In this document: in pieces, positions 7,705 to 21,306 of the stretch
Position numbering within the stretch: the stretch's first letter is position 1
Layout: every line of letters starts with the position of its first letter
Source: Catellatospora bangladeshensis
GTDB taxonomy: Bacteria > Actinomycetota > Actinomycetes > Mycobacteriales > Micromonosporaceae
DNA length: 64,000 nt
Direction: 5' to 3'
NCBI RefSeq assembly: GCF_016862575.1
Contig: NZ_BONF01000040.1
Location: 61,944 to 125,943, forward strand
Notes under the pieces: model-generated
What the model saw: only the letters and a program-made list of their open reading frames with translations
What the model was told of the DNA's origin: nothing
Database searches by the model: none
Translations under genes and position numbers: made by a program

Positions 7705-8241
7705 TCAGTGCGAGATGGTCAGGTTGACCCGGGACACGATGCTCTTGACCTCGCCGCGCCCGTTCAGGCAGTTGATGAGGTCGACGCCGGAGCCGACGAA
7801 CACCTGGTTGACGTTGCTGCCGAGGAACAGGCCGGCGGTCACGGTGCCGTTGAAGGTCACCACGAGGCTGGAGCCGGACAGCGACGCCGTGCGTACGGCG
7901 CTGACCGTGGTGGTCTGGCCGGTGTTCCAGGTGATGGTGAAGTTGACGTTCAGCGTGCCGAGGACCATGGTGCAGTCGTCGAACATGGTGATCGTCTTGC
8001 TCTCCTTGCCGGCCACCAGGTTGGGCCAGCGCGGCGCCCGGCAGGGCTCGTACTTGGTGGCGCGGGACACGACCGTGAGCTGGTTCACCAGCGTCAGCGG
8101 CGGGCTGAACGTGATGACGTTGGTGCTGTTGGGCGACGTGCAGCTCACGTCGATGACCGCGGCTTCGGCGGGGGCGGCCGCGATGAGGGTGCCGCCGATC
8201 GCCAGGATGGCGGTGACGGCGGCGCGGGCGAGTCGGACCAC
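7705..8241 (-). CDS. Secreted protein of unknown function
   Basis: A 178-residue protein with a clear Sec signal peptide (basic start, Ala/Ile/Leu core, A-P-A-E-A-A cleavage region near residue 28). The mature part is Thr/Val/Asn-rich, predicted beta, with four cysteines (S-C-T near residue 34, P-C-R, D-C-T and N-C-L), fitting two disulfides. I recognise no family. GTG 8241 has GGAGG (8251-8247) five bases upstream. The upstream region is unusually AT-rich for this genome and has repeated ATCGATAGA motifs, suggesting specific regulation. Confidence 0.8.
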   Translation of the reverse strand: MVRLARAAVTAILAIGGTLIAAAPAEAAVIDVSCTSPNSTNVITFSPPLTLVNQLTVVSRATKYEPCRAPRWPNLVAGKESKTITMFDDCTMVLGTLNVNFTITWNTGQTTTVSAVRTASLSGSSLVVTFNGTVTAGLFLGSNVNQVFVGSGVDLINCLNGRGEVKSIVSRVNLTISH

Positions 8242-8329
8242 GAGGGCCTCCGGTGTCGGGGACGGACGGGGACGGAGATCACCGAATGTGACTCTTCGGC
8301 GATCGCCGATATACTAAGCGTGGCCATAG

Positions 8330-8395
8330 ATCGATAGAGTGTCAGATATCAATGCCTCTCCGGGCTTGAAACAATCTATTAACATCGATAGATTG
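8330..8395. promoter_or_regulatory. AT-rich operator-like region with ATCGATAGA repeats
   Basis: ATCGATAGA occurs at 8330-8338 and again at 8384-8392, 54 bases apart. The second copy is part of an inverted repeat CAATCTAT (8372-8379) / ATAGATTG (8388-8395) with an 8-base spacer. It lies upstream of the secreted protein gene and downstream of geosmin synthase. Confidence 0.45.
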
Positions 8396-8504
8396 TGAGC
8401 TTCTGGCACAGCTCACGGGCTCGCTGGTGGGGCCGAGCACGCGGCGGCGCGGGCGTCGAGGAGCACCCTCCCCGATACCCGCGCCGCCGCCGTACGGCCC
8501 CCGT

Positions 8505-10841
<2,337 letters not shown>

Positions 10842-10855
10842 CTACCGTGCCGCGT

Positions 10856-11584
10856 GTGGACAGACACATCGCGTTCGGGCGCGTACACAACTTCCGGGAC
10901 CTGGGCGGCTATCGCGGGCACGAGGGCAGGACCGTGCGGTGGGGACGGCTCTACCGGTCCGACGCACTGTCGAAGATGGACGACGCCGACTGGGCGCGCT
11001 TCACGGAGCTGGGCGTGCGCACCGTGATCGACCTGCGCTACCCGTGGGAGATCGAACGCGCCGGGCGGGTGCGCGAGCACGCCGGGCTGGCGTACCACAA
11101 CCTCAGCATCGAGCACCGGCCGTACCGGCAGGCCGATCAGGACGCCGACCTGCCCACCGGGCCGTTTCTCGCGGAGAAGTACACCGAGGTGGCCGAGGAC
11201 GGGGTCGCCGAGCTGCGCCAGGCGCTCGACGTGATCGCCGCCGCGGACAACGCGCCCGTGGTGTTCCACTGCGCCTCCGGCAAGGACCGCACCGGCCTGG
11301 TCGCGGCGCTGGTGCTGGCGCTGCTGGACGTGCCGGAGGACGTCATCGTGGCCGACTACGCGCTCACCGAGCTGGCCAGCGAGCGCCTGGTCGCCGACTG
11401 GGTCGCCCGCAGCGGCAACCCGCCGACGTGGCGCGGTTACGGCCGCGCCCCCGCCGAGGTGATGACCCTGTTCCTGGCCTGGGTCACCGACAACTACGGC
11501 TCGCTGCGCGGCTACGCCGAACAGCGCCTCGGCATCGACGAGCCCTTCGTGACCCGCCTCCGCGCCACCCTGCTCACCCCGTAG
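10856..11584 (+). CDS. Tyrosine/serine protein phosphatase (DSP-like, Y_phosphatase3)
   Basis: A 242-residue cytosolic phosphatase. It opens with the family signature F-R-D-L-G-G-Y (about residue 13) and carries the P-loop H-C-A-S-G-K-D-R-T-G near residue 140, whose Cys and Arg are the catalytic pair; D-L-R in the R-T-V-I-D-L-R strand is also conserved. Homologues include Mycobacterium PtpB-type enzymes that remove phosphate from proteins or phosphoinositides. GTG 10856 follows TACCGT (10843-10848) by seven bases, so it is probably leaderless. It is divergent from geosmin synthase. Confidence 0.9.
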   Translation: MDRHIAFGRVHNFRDLGGYRGHEGRTVRWGRLYRSDALSKMDDADWARFTELGVRTVIDLRYPWEIERAGRVREHAGLAYHNLSIEHRPYRQADQDADLPTGPFLAEKYTEVAEDGVAELRQALDVIAAADNAPVVFHCASGKDRTGLVAALVLALLDVPEDVIVADYALTELASERLVADWVARSGNPPTWRGYGRAPAEVMTLFLAWVTDNYGSLRGYAEQRLGIDEPFVTRLRATLLTP

Positions 11585-11638
11585 CCCGCCAGGCCCGCGG
11601 GTCGGGCGCGGCAGCGTGCCGCGGCCCAAGATCGCGTC

Positions 11639-11705
11639 GATCTTGCGCGAACTGTTAGGGATATGCCCGGAAGGGGCGTGTCGTCCCCACAGTTCACGCA
11701 AGATC
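11639..11705. repeat. Family A palindromic element, copy 1
   Basis: A 67-bp element starting GATCTTGCGCGAACTGT and ending ACAGTTCACGCAAGATC, between the convergent phosphatase and lysS genes. It may also act as a bidirectional terminator. Confidence 0.9.
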
Positions 11706-11722
11706 GACGCAGCAGGGGTGGG

Positions 11723-13492
11723 TCAGGGGGTGAGGAGTTTGCGGACCTGGTCGGGGCCTACCGCGAGGAGGAGCGTGGGGAGGCGCGGGCCGGTGTCGCG
11801 GCCGACCAGGAGGTGGTACAGGAGGGCGAAGAACTCGCGCTGGGCGACCTTGAGTTCCGGGGTGGGCTTGACGTCCATGGGGAGGCCGAGGCGCTGCTTG
11901 GGGACGCCGTAGACCAGGGTGGTCAGGCCCTCCAGGGACCAGTGGTCGTCGAGGCCGGACAGGAGGAGGCGCAGGCTCTCGCGCTCGGTGTCGTCGAGTT
12001 TGGCCAGCAGGGTGGCGTCGGGCTCGGCGTTGACGCGGGTGCGCTGGTCGACGGGGACCTGGGTGGTGATCCAGTGCTGGGCGCGATCCAGGCGGGGGCG
12101 GGTCTCGTCGAGGGAGGTGACCGGGTCGGCCGGGTCGAGGTCGCGCAGGATGCGCAGGGTCTGCTCCGGGTCGCCGGTGGTGATGTCGACGATCGAGGCG
12201 AGTGTCCGGTACGGCAGCGGGTGCGGCGTCACCGGCAGCGGGCCGGCGGCGGTGCCCACGGCGCGGCTGTACGCGGCGGCGTCGGCCGGGTTCGCGGCGT
12301 CCTCGGCGACCTTGCGGCCCAGGGTGTCCCACTCGTCGTACAGGCGCTGGATCTCCTGGTCGAAGGCGATCTTGAAGGCCTGATTGGGGCGGCGGCGGGC
12401 GTAGAGCCAGCGCAGCAGCGGCGGCTCCATGATCTGCAGCGCGTCGGCGGGCGTCGGCACGCCACCCCGCGAGCTGCTCATCTTCGCCATGCCGGAGATG
12501 CCGACGAAGGCGTACATCGGGCCGATCGGCTGCTGCCCGCCGAAGACCTCGCCCACGAGCTGCCCGCCGACCTGGAACGACGAGCCGGGGGAGGAGTGGT
12601 CGACGCCGCTCGGCTCGAACACCACGCCCTCGTACGCCCAGCGCATCGGCCAGTCGACCTTCCACACCAGCTTGCCCCGGTTGTGCTCGGACAGCCGGAT
12701 GGTCTCGGTGTGCCCGCACTGGCAGGTGTAGGCCAGCTCGGTCGTGTCGTCGTCGTAGGACACCACCGTGGTCAGGTCGCGGTCGCAGACCGAGCAGTAC
12801 GGCTTGTACGGGTAGTAGCCCGCCGCGCCGGTGCCGTCGTCCTCGCTCGCCGCGCCGGAGCCCTCGGCGGCCTCCTGCGCCGCCGCTGCCTCTTCCTCGT
12901 CCAGCTTGCCCTGCTGCGGCGCGCCCGCCGTGCGGCCCTTGGTGCGGTAGCGGTCCAGCACCGCGTCGATCTTGTTGCGCTCGCGCATGGCCAGCAGGAT
13001 CTGCTCGCGGTACGCCCCGGAGGTGTACATCTGCGTCTGGCTGATGCCCCGGTACTCGACGCCCAACTGCGCCAGCGACTCGATCATCGCGGCCTTGAAG
13101 TGCTCCGCCCAGTTCGGGTACGCGCTGCCGGCCGGGGCCGGGACCGAGGTCAGCGGCTTGCCGATGTGCGCGGCCCAGGACTCGTCCACGCCCGCGACGC
13201 CCACCGGCACCTTGCGGTAGCGGTCGTAGTCGTCCCAGCTGATGATGTGCTCGACCTCGTGCCCGCGCCGCCGGACCTCGTCGGCGACCAGGTGCGGGGT
13301 CATCACCTCGCGCAGGTTGCCCAGGTGGATCGGGCCGGACGGGCTCAGTCCCGACGCGCAGACGATCGGTTTGCCCGGAGCGCGACGCTCTGCCTCGGCG
13401 ATGACCTCGTCAGCGAAGCGGGAGACCCAGTCGGCCTCCGGGTTTGCGGCCACGATCGGCACGTCCTTCCATGAGAAAGCGAACCCCCCCAT
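11723..13492 (-). CDS. lysS: Lysyl-tRNA synthetase, class I
   Basis: A 589-residue class I LysRS, the archaeal-type enzyme also found in some actinobacteria; it charges tRNA-Lys. The Rossmann core has the HIGH-type motif P-I-H-L-G-N near residue 54 after A-S-G-L-S-P-S-G, and the KMSKS-type loop is K-M-S-S-S-R-G-G near residue 336. A cysteine cluster (C-S-V-C and C-Q-C-G-H, residues 235-265) fits the zinc site. An Ala/Glu-rich low-complexity insert near residues 200-225 is not part of the core. ATG 13492 has only a poorly spaced GGGAG before it, so the exact start is uncertain. Confidence 0.95.
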   Translation of the reverse strand: MGGFAFSWKDVPIVAANPEADWVSRFADEVIAEAERRAPGKPIVCASGLSPSGPIHLGNLREVMTPHLVADEVRRRGHEVEHIISWDDYDRYRKVPVGVAGVDESWAAHIGKPLTSVPAPAGSAYPNWAEHFKAAMIESLAQLGVEYRGISQTQMYTSGAYREQILLAMRERNKIDAVLDRYRTKGRTAGAPQQGKLDEEEAAAAQEAAEGSGAASEDDGTGAAGYYPYKPYCSVCDRDLTTVVSYDDDTTELAYTCQCGHTETIRLSEHNRGKLVWKVDWPMRWAYEGVVFEPSGVDHSSPGSSFQVGGQLVGEVFGGQQPIGPMYAFVGISGMAKMSSSRGGVPTPADALQIMEPPLLRWLYARRRPNQAFKIAFDQEIQRLYDEWDTLGRKVAEDAANPADAAAYSRAVGTAAGPLPVTPHPLPYRTLASIVDITTGDPEQTLRILRDLDPADPVTSLDETRPRLDRAQHWITTQVPVDQRTRVNAEPDATLLAKLDDTERESLRLLLSGLDDHWSLEGLTTLVYGVPKQRLGLPMDVKPTPELKVAQREFFALLYHLLVGRDTGPRLPTLLLAVGPDQVRKLLTP

Positions 13493-13585
13493 TCTCCCGG
13501 ATCCCCCAACCCACTTTCACGACGCCCCTCCCCAGCCCCGCCCCCGCCGCGCCCCGGCCCGTGGGGCGGGCCCCAAGATCGCCCG

Positions 13586-13642
13586 ACTTGCCTGGCACAT
13601 GGGCGTATCTTGGCCGCGCTTTCCCCCACCTGCCAGGCAAGT
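13586..13642. repeat. Family B palindromic element, copy 1
   Basis: ACTTGCCTGGCA (13586-13597) and TGCCAGGCAAGT (13631-13642) form perfect 12-bp arms 57 bp end to end, with flanks CCAAGATCGCCCG and CCGATGACC. It lies between the kinase-like ATPase gene and lysS. Confidence 0.88.
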
Positions 13643-13727
13643 CCGATGACCTTGGCCGCGGGACGCGCCTCGGACGGGGCGGGGCGGGGCGGCGTGGGGT
13701 GGGTGGGTGGGGTGGGTGGGGTGGGGG

Positions 13728-14417
13728 TTAGACGAGGGCGTGGGAGGGGAGGACGACGGAGGCGGCTATGCCGCGTTCCAGGGACTCCAGCTCGACGCGG
13801 ATCTCGTGGCGCTGAGCGAGGCGGCTGACCACCTCGATGCCCATCTGGCGCACCGTCGCCGCCGTGACGGGGCTGGGGCCGGCCAGGCGCTGGTTCAGCT
13901 CGCGCAGCCGCTGCGCGCCCATGCCGATGCCCCGGTCCTCGACCAGCAGCACCGCCCGGTCGGCCACCTTGCGGGCCTCGACCAGGATCGCGCTGTCCGG
14001 CGGGGAGAATGCGGCGGCGTTGTCGAACAGCTCGGCCAGCAGGTGCACCAGGTCGTTGACGACCGGCGCGGCGACCAGCAGGCTCTCGTCGATCACGCCG
14101 AACTCGATCCGGCGGTAGTCCTCGACCTCGGAGCGGGCGCCGTGCAGCACCTCGACCAGGGTGACCGGGTCGCGCCGGATCCGGGCCGACTCGCCGCCCG
14201 CGAGCACCAGCAGGCTCTCGTCGTTGCGCCGCATGCGGATGGCGAGGAAGTCCAGCTCGAAGACGTCCTTCATGCGGTCGGCGTCCGGCTCGACCTGCTC
14301 CATCCGGTCCAGGCAGCTGATCAGCCGGTCCACCATCGCCTGCGAGCGCCGCGACAGGTGGAACAGCATGTCGATCGTCTCGTCCTCGCCCGGGGAGGGG
14401 CTGGCTGAGCTGACCAT
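13728..14417 (-). CDS. Stand-alone histidine-kinase-type ATPase (CvnA-like)
   Basis: A 229-residue protein matching only the dimerisation and ATP-binding parts of actinobacterial conservon/nitrate-sensor kinases. H-L-S-R-R-S-Q near residue 20 and E-L-F-D-N-A-A-A-F-S (the N box) near 136 are visible, followed by E-D-R-G-I-G-M (the G box) near 165. The periplasmic sensor, membrane helices and HAMP domain of full CvnA proteins are absent, and no CvnB, CvnC or CvnD genes follow. ATG 14417 is chosen because AGGAAG (14432-14427) is nine bases upstream. Whether it is a kinase or a nucleotide-binding switch is unknown. Confidence 0.8.
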   Translation of the reverse strand: MVSSASPSPGEDETIDMLFHLSRRSQAMVDRLISCLDRMEQVEPDADRMKDVFELDFLAIRMRRNDESLLVLAGGESARIRRDPVTLVEVLHGARSEVEDYRRIEFGVIDESLLVAAPVVNDLVHLLAELFDNAAAFSPPDSAILVEARKVADRAVLLVEDRGIGMGAQRLRELNQRLAGPSPVTAATVRQMGIEVVSRLAQRHEIRVELESLERGIAASVVLPSHALV

Positions 14418-14589
14418 GGCGACCACTTCCTGAACCCGGCTTCCTGTGACCCGGCTTACGGCCCATCACATATACCAGCAGCGGACGCGTCTGGCGAGAC
14501 TCAATCACGTTTCCTGACAGACGCCGCGCGTACGGCTGAGAATCCGTCTTCCGGTCGACAAAGCCGTCGCGGCGTACGACGCTGAAGTC

Positions 14590-15408
14590 ATGGTCGCCGT
14601 CCCGCACCGTCACCGCGTCCGCGCCGTGCTGCTCGACGGCGACGACGTGGTCCTGTTCGAACGGACCCGGCCCGGCGTGCCGCGCTACTGGTCGGCGCCC
14701 GGCGGCGGGGTGGAGCCCGGCGACGCGAACCTGCTCGCGGCGCTCTACCGGGAGCTGGACGAGGAGCTGCGGGCCGTGGTCACCCCGCCGGTGCCGCTCA
14801 CCTTCGTCGACGCGCCCCGCGACGACGGCTGGCAGCGGCACCACCTGTTCGCCTGCCGGCTGCTCTCCATGGACTTCGCGAGCCGGTACGGGCACGAGTT
14901 CACCGACCCGGCGAAGGGCACATACGACGTGGTGCGGGTGCCGTTCACGGCCGAGACGATCGGCGAGCTGAACCTGCAGCCCGAGGGCCTCGCCGGTTAC
15001 CTGCGCCGGGCGATCGACCAGATCTGGCAGGCCGCGCAGGACGGCCGGGCGGCGTACAGCGTCTCCTTCGCCTCGGCGACCCCGGCCGGGGCGCTGCGGC
15101 AGGCGCTGCACGAGGCGTTCGGCCTCGATCCCGCCGACGTCTTCGTGGGCACCGCCGACGAGCTGATGAGCGCGGCCGACGTCAGCGCCACCGTGTGGAT
15201 CAACCCCGACGCCGGCGACCCGCCGTACGGCTGCGAACTCTCCGCCGGGGACTCCCTGGCCCGCGCCACCGGCGTCAGCGAACTCGAACTCGCCACCCGC
15301 CTGTGCCGCCTGACCGGCACCACCGCCCTGGTCGCCGACGGCCCCCAGCACAGCTGGCTCGTCGCCGCCGACGGCGACTACCAGCACTCCCACGCCCTCC
15401 ACTGGTAG
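14590..15408 (+). CDS. Nudix hydrolase-like protein with extra C-terminal domain
   Basis: A 272-residue protein. Residues 1-140 are a Nudix fold with the box G-G-G-V-E-P-G-D and R-E-L-D-E-E-L (residues 37-59); spacing between the two halves is one residue off the strict pattern, so activity should be checked. The C-terminal 120 residues are Ala/Asp-rich and I do not recognise them. Nudix enzymes hydrolyse nucleoside diphosphates linked to another moiety; the substrate is unknown. The stop is followed at once by family E repeats. Confidence 0.8.
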   Translation: MVAVPHRHRVRAVLLDGDDVVLFERTRPGVPRYWSAPGGGVEPGDANLLAALYRELDEELRAVVTPPVPLTFVDAPRDDGWQRHHLFACRLLSMDFASRYGHEFTDPAKGTYDVVRVPFTAETIGELNLQPEGLAGYLRRAIDQIWQAAQDGRAAYSVSFASATPAGALRQALHEAFGLDPADVFVGTADELMSAADVSATVWINPDAGDPPYGCELSAGDSLARATGVSELELATRLCRLTGTTALVADGPQHSWLVAADGDYQHSHALHW

Positions 15409-15410
15409 GA

Positions 15411-15460
15411 AAGGAAGGGCACCTTCTTATCGTTTTCGGTAGAGGAAGGGCACCTTCTTA
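15411..15460. repeat. Family E repeat pair, copy 1 (direct)
   Basis: Two direct units AGGAAGGGCACCTTCTTA at 15412-15429 and 15443-15460, 31 bp apart start to start, between the convergent Nudix and fdhD genes. Each unit is itself palindromic around GGCACC (GAAGG-GCA-CCTTC). Confidence 0.85.
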
Positions 15461-15509
15461 ACGCTTCAGGTGCGGCTGGCGTCGAGGAGTGGACCTGCGC
15501 GGGGCGGCC

Positions 15510-16507
15510 TCAAGCCAGGATGCGCTGCTGTCCCGCGTACACATTCATGGTCTGGCCCCGCAGGAAGCCGACCAGGGTCATCCCGGCCTCCTCGGCGAGG
15601 TCGACGGCCAGGGTGCTGGGCGCGGAGACCGCCGCCATCACGCTGATCCCGGCCATCCACGCCTTCTGCGTCAGCTCGAAGCTCGCCCGGCCGGAGACGA
15701 GCAGCACGTGCCCGGCCAGCGGCAGCCGCCCGGCGCGCAGCTGCATCCCGATCAGCTTGTCGACGGCGTTGTGCCGGCCCACGTCCTCGCGGACGGCGAC
15801 CAGCTCCCCGGTGGTGGTGAACAGCCCGGCCGCGTGCAGCCCGCCGGTGCGCTCGAACGTGCGCTGGGCCGCCCGCAGCCGGTCCGGCAGGCCCGCCAGG
15901 ACGCGCGCGCCGACGGTCACCGGATCGGCGGCAACGTCGAACCGCGAGCGGGTCCGGATCGCGTCGATGCTGGCCTTGCCGCACACCCCGCACGACGACG
16001 TGGTGTAGAAGTTGCGCTCCACCCCGGCGTCCGGTGGTGCGACGTGGTCGGCCAGCACCACGTCCACCACGTTGTAGGTGCCGGCGGGCGGCCTCGCGTC
16101 GAGAAGGCCGCCACCGACCGGCTCGGGCGCGATGCCGGGGCGGCTGCCGCCCGTGACCTGCGAGGCGTTAAGAAGGTGCCCTTCCTCTACGGATAACGTG
16201 CTGAGCCTCTGCTCGTCTCGCTGACGCGAGCCGACGAAGGTGCCCTTCCTTTCATCGCCGCAGAGCTGGGCGGTGAGGACGTCGGAGGGGTGGGTGATGA
16301 CGCCTTCGGTGAGGAGGAAGCCGAGGGCGAGGTCGAGTTCGTCGCCGGGGGTGCGCATGGTGACGGCGAGCGGCGGGCGGGGGCCGCGGCGGTGGCCGAC
16401 GCGGATCTCCAGCGGTTCTTCCGCGGTGAGGGTGTCCTGGCGGCGCAGTGGGGCGGACCCGCCGAGGTCGATGCGGGTCACCTGCCGCCGTGAGCTCGCG
16501 GCGCCCA

Positions 16508-16508
<1 letters not shown>
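15510..16508 (-). CDS. fdhD: Formate dehydrogenase accessory sulfurtransferase FdhD, with repeat insertion
   Basis: FdhD passes sulfur to the molybdenum cofactor of FdhF-type enzymes. The 332-residue product has E-E-P-L-E-I-R and T-M-R-T-P-G-D-E-L near the N-terminus, the sulfur-relay C-G-V-C-G-K-A-S near residue 174, and V-G-R-H-N-A-V-D-K near 230. Between T-A-Q-L-C-G and T-Y-N-V-V-D lies an extra segment of about 58 residues; residues 86-114 of it are encoded by a family E repeat (16166-16252). Its ATG shares one base with the fdhF stop (TGATG), so the two are translationally coupled. Confidence 0.93.
16166..16252. repeat. Family E repeat pair inside fdhD, copy 2
   Basis: Two direct units, TTAAGAAGGTGCCCTTCCT at 16168-16186 and GACGAAGGTGCCCTTCCTTT at 16232-16251, separated by about 45 bases. 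Translated on the minus strand they give K-G-T-F and E-E-G-H-L-L within FdhD. Confidence 0.85.
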
Positions 16509-18778
<2,270 letters not shown>

Positions 18779-18885
18779 ACCTCAAACGATCTCACGTCCA
18801 GGCCGCGCTGCCGAGCGGGGCCGGGACTAACCTGAGGCGTCGCCGGCACCCCGACCGGCGGCATCCCTATCTGGGGAGGATGATC

Positions 18886-19173
18886 ATGAAGGAATGGATC
18901 GCCGGCCTGCTGGCCGTGCTGGGCACCCTGCTCGTCCTGGCCGGTGCCACGGTCACCGTGGTGAAGACCCTCACGCCCGACCCGGCGGGCGCCACCACGA
19001 CCGACCCCCTGGGCGGCACCGCCGCCACCAACGGCAACCGCTTCTCCCGCTGGCTGCACCGCATCAACGCGGCCGACCGGCTCATCGGCTGGGGCGTGAT
19101 CCTGCTCGCGCTGGGCGCCGTCGCGGCCGGCGCCATCGAGTTCAACCTCGGCGCCTCGGCGGGCACTCGCTGA
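18886..19173 (+). CDS. Small two-helix membrane protein
   Basis: A 95-residue protein with membrane helices at about residues 4-24 and 66-86 and a polar Thr/Pro-rich loop between. No family is recognised. ATG 18886 is preferred over ATG 18880 because GGGGAGG (18872-18878) lies seven bases before it. It stands alone between the fdhF promoter region and ctaD. Confidence 0.75.
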   Translation: MKEWIAGLLAVLGTLLVLAGATVTVVKTLTPDPAGATTTDPLGGTAATNGNRFSRWLHRINAADRLIGWGVILLALGAVAAGAIEFNLGASAGTR

Positions 19174-19389
19174 CCTGCGCGCCGTCCACGCGCGACGGCC
19201 CGGCGCCCCTCCGGAGGGGAGGGTGCCGGGCCGTCCCCGTGGATAAACCGGCGTGCCAGGTGCACCCCGTGGTCCGCGGCCCCTCGCGAAGGATTATTCT
19301 GCCTCCGAGGTACGCCTCGAATGATCAATCCGGGTGGCGGCGCGAGAGTGGGGCGCCGCGGCAGCCGGGCCAGCTACAGGAGGCCAGAC

Positions 19390-21114
19390 GTGACCACCGT
19401 CGCACCGCAGCCGATCGCGACCCGGCCATACCCCGTGCGCAAGCTCACCAAGGGTTCCGCGATCGCACGGCTGCTGCGCACCACGGACGCGAAGCAGATC
19501 GGGATCATGTACATGGTCACCGCCTTCGTGTTCTTCCTGATCGGCGGCCTGATGGCGCTGCTCATGCGCGCCGAGCTGGCGCAGCCGGGCATGCAGTACC
19601 TCTCGCCGGAGCAGTACAACCAGCTGTTCACCATGCACGGCACGATCATGCTGCTGTTCTTCGCGACGCCGATCGTGTTCGCGTTCGCGAACTACGTCGT
19701 GCCGATCCAGATCGGCGCGCCGGACGTCTCGTTCCCGCGGCTGAACTCCTTCGCGTACTGGCTGTACCTGTTCGGCGCGAGCCTGGCCACGGCCGGCTTC
19801 ATCACCCCGGGCGGCGCCGCCGACTTCGGCTGGTTCGCGTACGCGCCGCTGAACGACGCGATCAACTCGCCCGGCGTCGGCGCCGACATGTGGATCGCCG
19901 GCCTGGTGCTGTCCGGTCTGGGCACCATCCTCGGCGCGGTCAACATGATCACGACGATCCTGACCCTGCGCGCGCCCGGCATGACGATGTTCCGGATGTC
20001 GATCTTCACCTGGAACATCCTCGTCACCAGCCTCCTGGTGATCATGGTCTTCCCGCTGCTGGCCGCCGCGCTGCTGGCCCTGCTGGCCGACCGCCGCCTC
20101 GGCGCGCACGTGTTCGACCCCGCCACCGGCGGGCCAATGCTCTGGCAGCACCTCTTCTGGTTCTTCGGCCACCCCGAGGTGTACATCGTCGCGCTGCCGT
20201 TCTTCGGCATCATCTCCGAGGTCATCCCGGTCTTCAGCCGCAAGCCGATCTTCGGCTACACCGGTCTGGTCGCCGCGACCCTGCTGATCGCCGCGCTGTC
20301 GATGAGCGTGTGGGCGCACCACATGTTCGCCACCGGCCAGGTGCTGCTGCCGTTCTTCTCCTTCCTGAGCTTCCTGATCGCCGTGCCCACCGGTATGAAG
20401 TTCTTCAACTGGATCGGCACCATGTGGCGAGGGCAGATCACCTTCGAGACGCCGATGCTGTTCTCGCTCGGCTTCCTGGTGATCTTCCTGTTCGGCGGCC
20501 TGTCGGGCGTGCTGCTGGCCAGCCCGCCGATCGACTTCCACGTCTCGGACTCGTACTTCGTCGTCGCGCACTTCCACTACGTGCTCTTCGGCACCATCGT
20601 GTTCGCCGTGTACGCCGGCATCTACTTCTGGTTCCCGAAGATGTTCGGCCGGATGCTCGACGAGAAGCTCGGCAAGGTGCACTTCTGGCTGACCGTGATC
20701 GGCTTCAACGCCACCTTCCTGGTGCAGCACTGGCTCGGCGCCGAGGGCATGCCCCGCCGCTACGCCGACTACCTGCCGGGCGACGGCTTCACGGCGCTGA
20801 ACATGATCTCGACCGTCGGCGCGTTCATCCTCGGCGCCTCCACGCTGCCGTTCCTCTACAACGTGTGGAAGTCGTACCGCACCGGCCCCGTGGTCACCGT
20901 CGACGACCCGTGGGGCCACGGCAACTCCCTGGAGTGGGCCACGAGCTGCCCGCCGCCCCTGCGGAACTTCGACCGCATGCCCCGCATCCGCTCGGAGCGC
21001 CCCGCCTTCGACGCCAAGTTCCCCCACCTGGCCGTCTCCACCGGCACCAAGGCCCCCGTCATCGAGGCCCCCAGCTACTCCCACGGCAAGCAGGGCGGCG
21101 ACCACGAGGTCTAA
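19390..21114 (+). CDS. ctaD: Cytochrome c oxidase subunit I
   Basis: The 574-residue catalytic subunit of the aa3 oxidase, an integral membrane protein with about twelve helices that reduces oxygen to water and pumps protons. Visible ligands are M-H-G-T-I-M (low-spin haem), F-G-H-P-E-V-Y with the His-Tyr crosslink pair, W-A-H-H-M-F (the CuB histidines) and A-H-F-H-Y-V-L (both haems). GTG 19390 is chosen because AGGAGG (19378-19383) is six bases before it; an upstream ATG at 19321 has no ribosome site. Other oxidase subunit genes are not in the window, the usual actinobacterial situation. Confidence 0.97.
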   Translation: MTTVAPQPIATRPYPVRKLTKGSAIARLLRTTDAKQIGIMYMVTAFVFFLIGGLMALLMRAELAQPGMQYLSPEQYNQLFTMHGTIMLLFFATPIVFAFANYVVPIQIGAPDVSFPRLNSFAYWLYLFGASLATAGFITPGGAADFGWFAYAPLNDAINSPGVGADMWIAGLVLSGLGTILGAVNMITTILTLRAPGMTMFRMSIFTWNILVTSLLVIMVFPLLAAALLALLADRRLGAHVFDPATGGPMLWQHLFWFFGHPEVYIVALPFFGIISEVIPVFSRKPIFGYTGLVAATLLIAALSMSVWAHHMFATGQVLLPFFSFLSFLIAVPTGMKFFNWIGTMWRGQITFETPMLFSLGFLVIFLFGGLSGVLLASPPIDFHVSDSYFVVAHFHYVLFGTIVFAVYAGIYFWFPKMFGRMLDEKLGKVHFWLTVIGFNATFLVQHWLGAEGMPRRYADYLPGDGFTALNMISTVGAFILGASTLPFLYNVWKSYRTGPVVTVDDPWGHGNSLEWATSCPPPLRNFDRMPRIRSERPAFDAKFPHLAVSTGTKAPVIEAPSYSHGKQGGDHEV

Positions 21115-21130
21115 CCCCACCCAGCCCACC

Positions 21131-21168
21131 AAGGGCCCGGTCCCACCACGGACCGGGCCCTTCCTTTT
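21131..21168 (+). terminator. Terminator of ctaD
   Basis: A perfect 13-bp stem AAGGGCCCGGTCC / GGACCGGGCCCTT with a six-base loop followed by CCTTTTCT. Confidence 0.92.
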
Positions 21169-21178
21169 CTGCTGCGTT

Positions 21179-21233
21179 GATCATGAACTTAAGGGCGTGT
21201 TCGACGGTGTGTCGCTGCCCTAACTTCATGATC
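21179..21233. repeat. Family C palindromic element, copy 1
   Basis: A 55-bp element with arms GATCATGAACTTA and TAACTTCATGATC and a centre holding GGGCGTGTTCGACGG. It lies between the ctaD terminator and nei. Confidence 0.88.
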
Positions 21234-21306
21234 GATCTCGCTCGGCGGAGGCCGGGGCGAGTGGCGGGTGGGGTTGGGCGGGGGTGGGTTGGGGCAGGAT
21301 GGGGGC

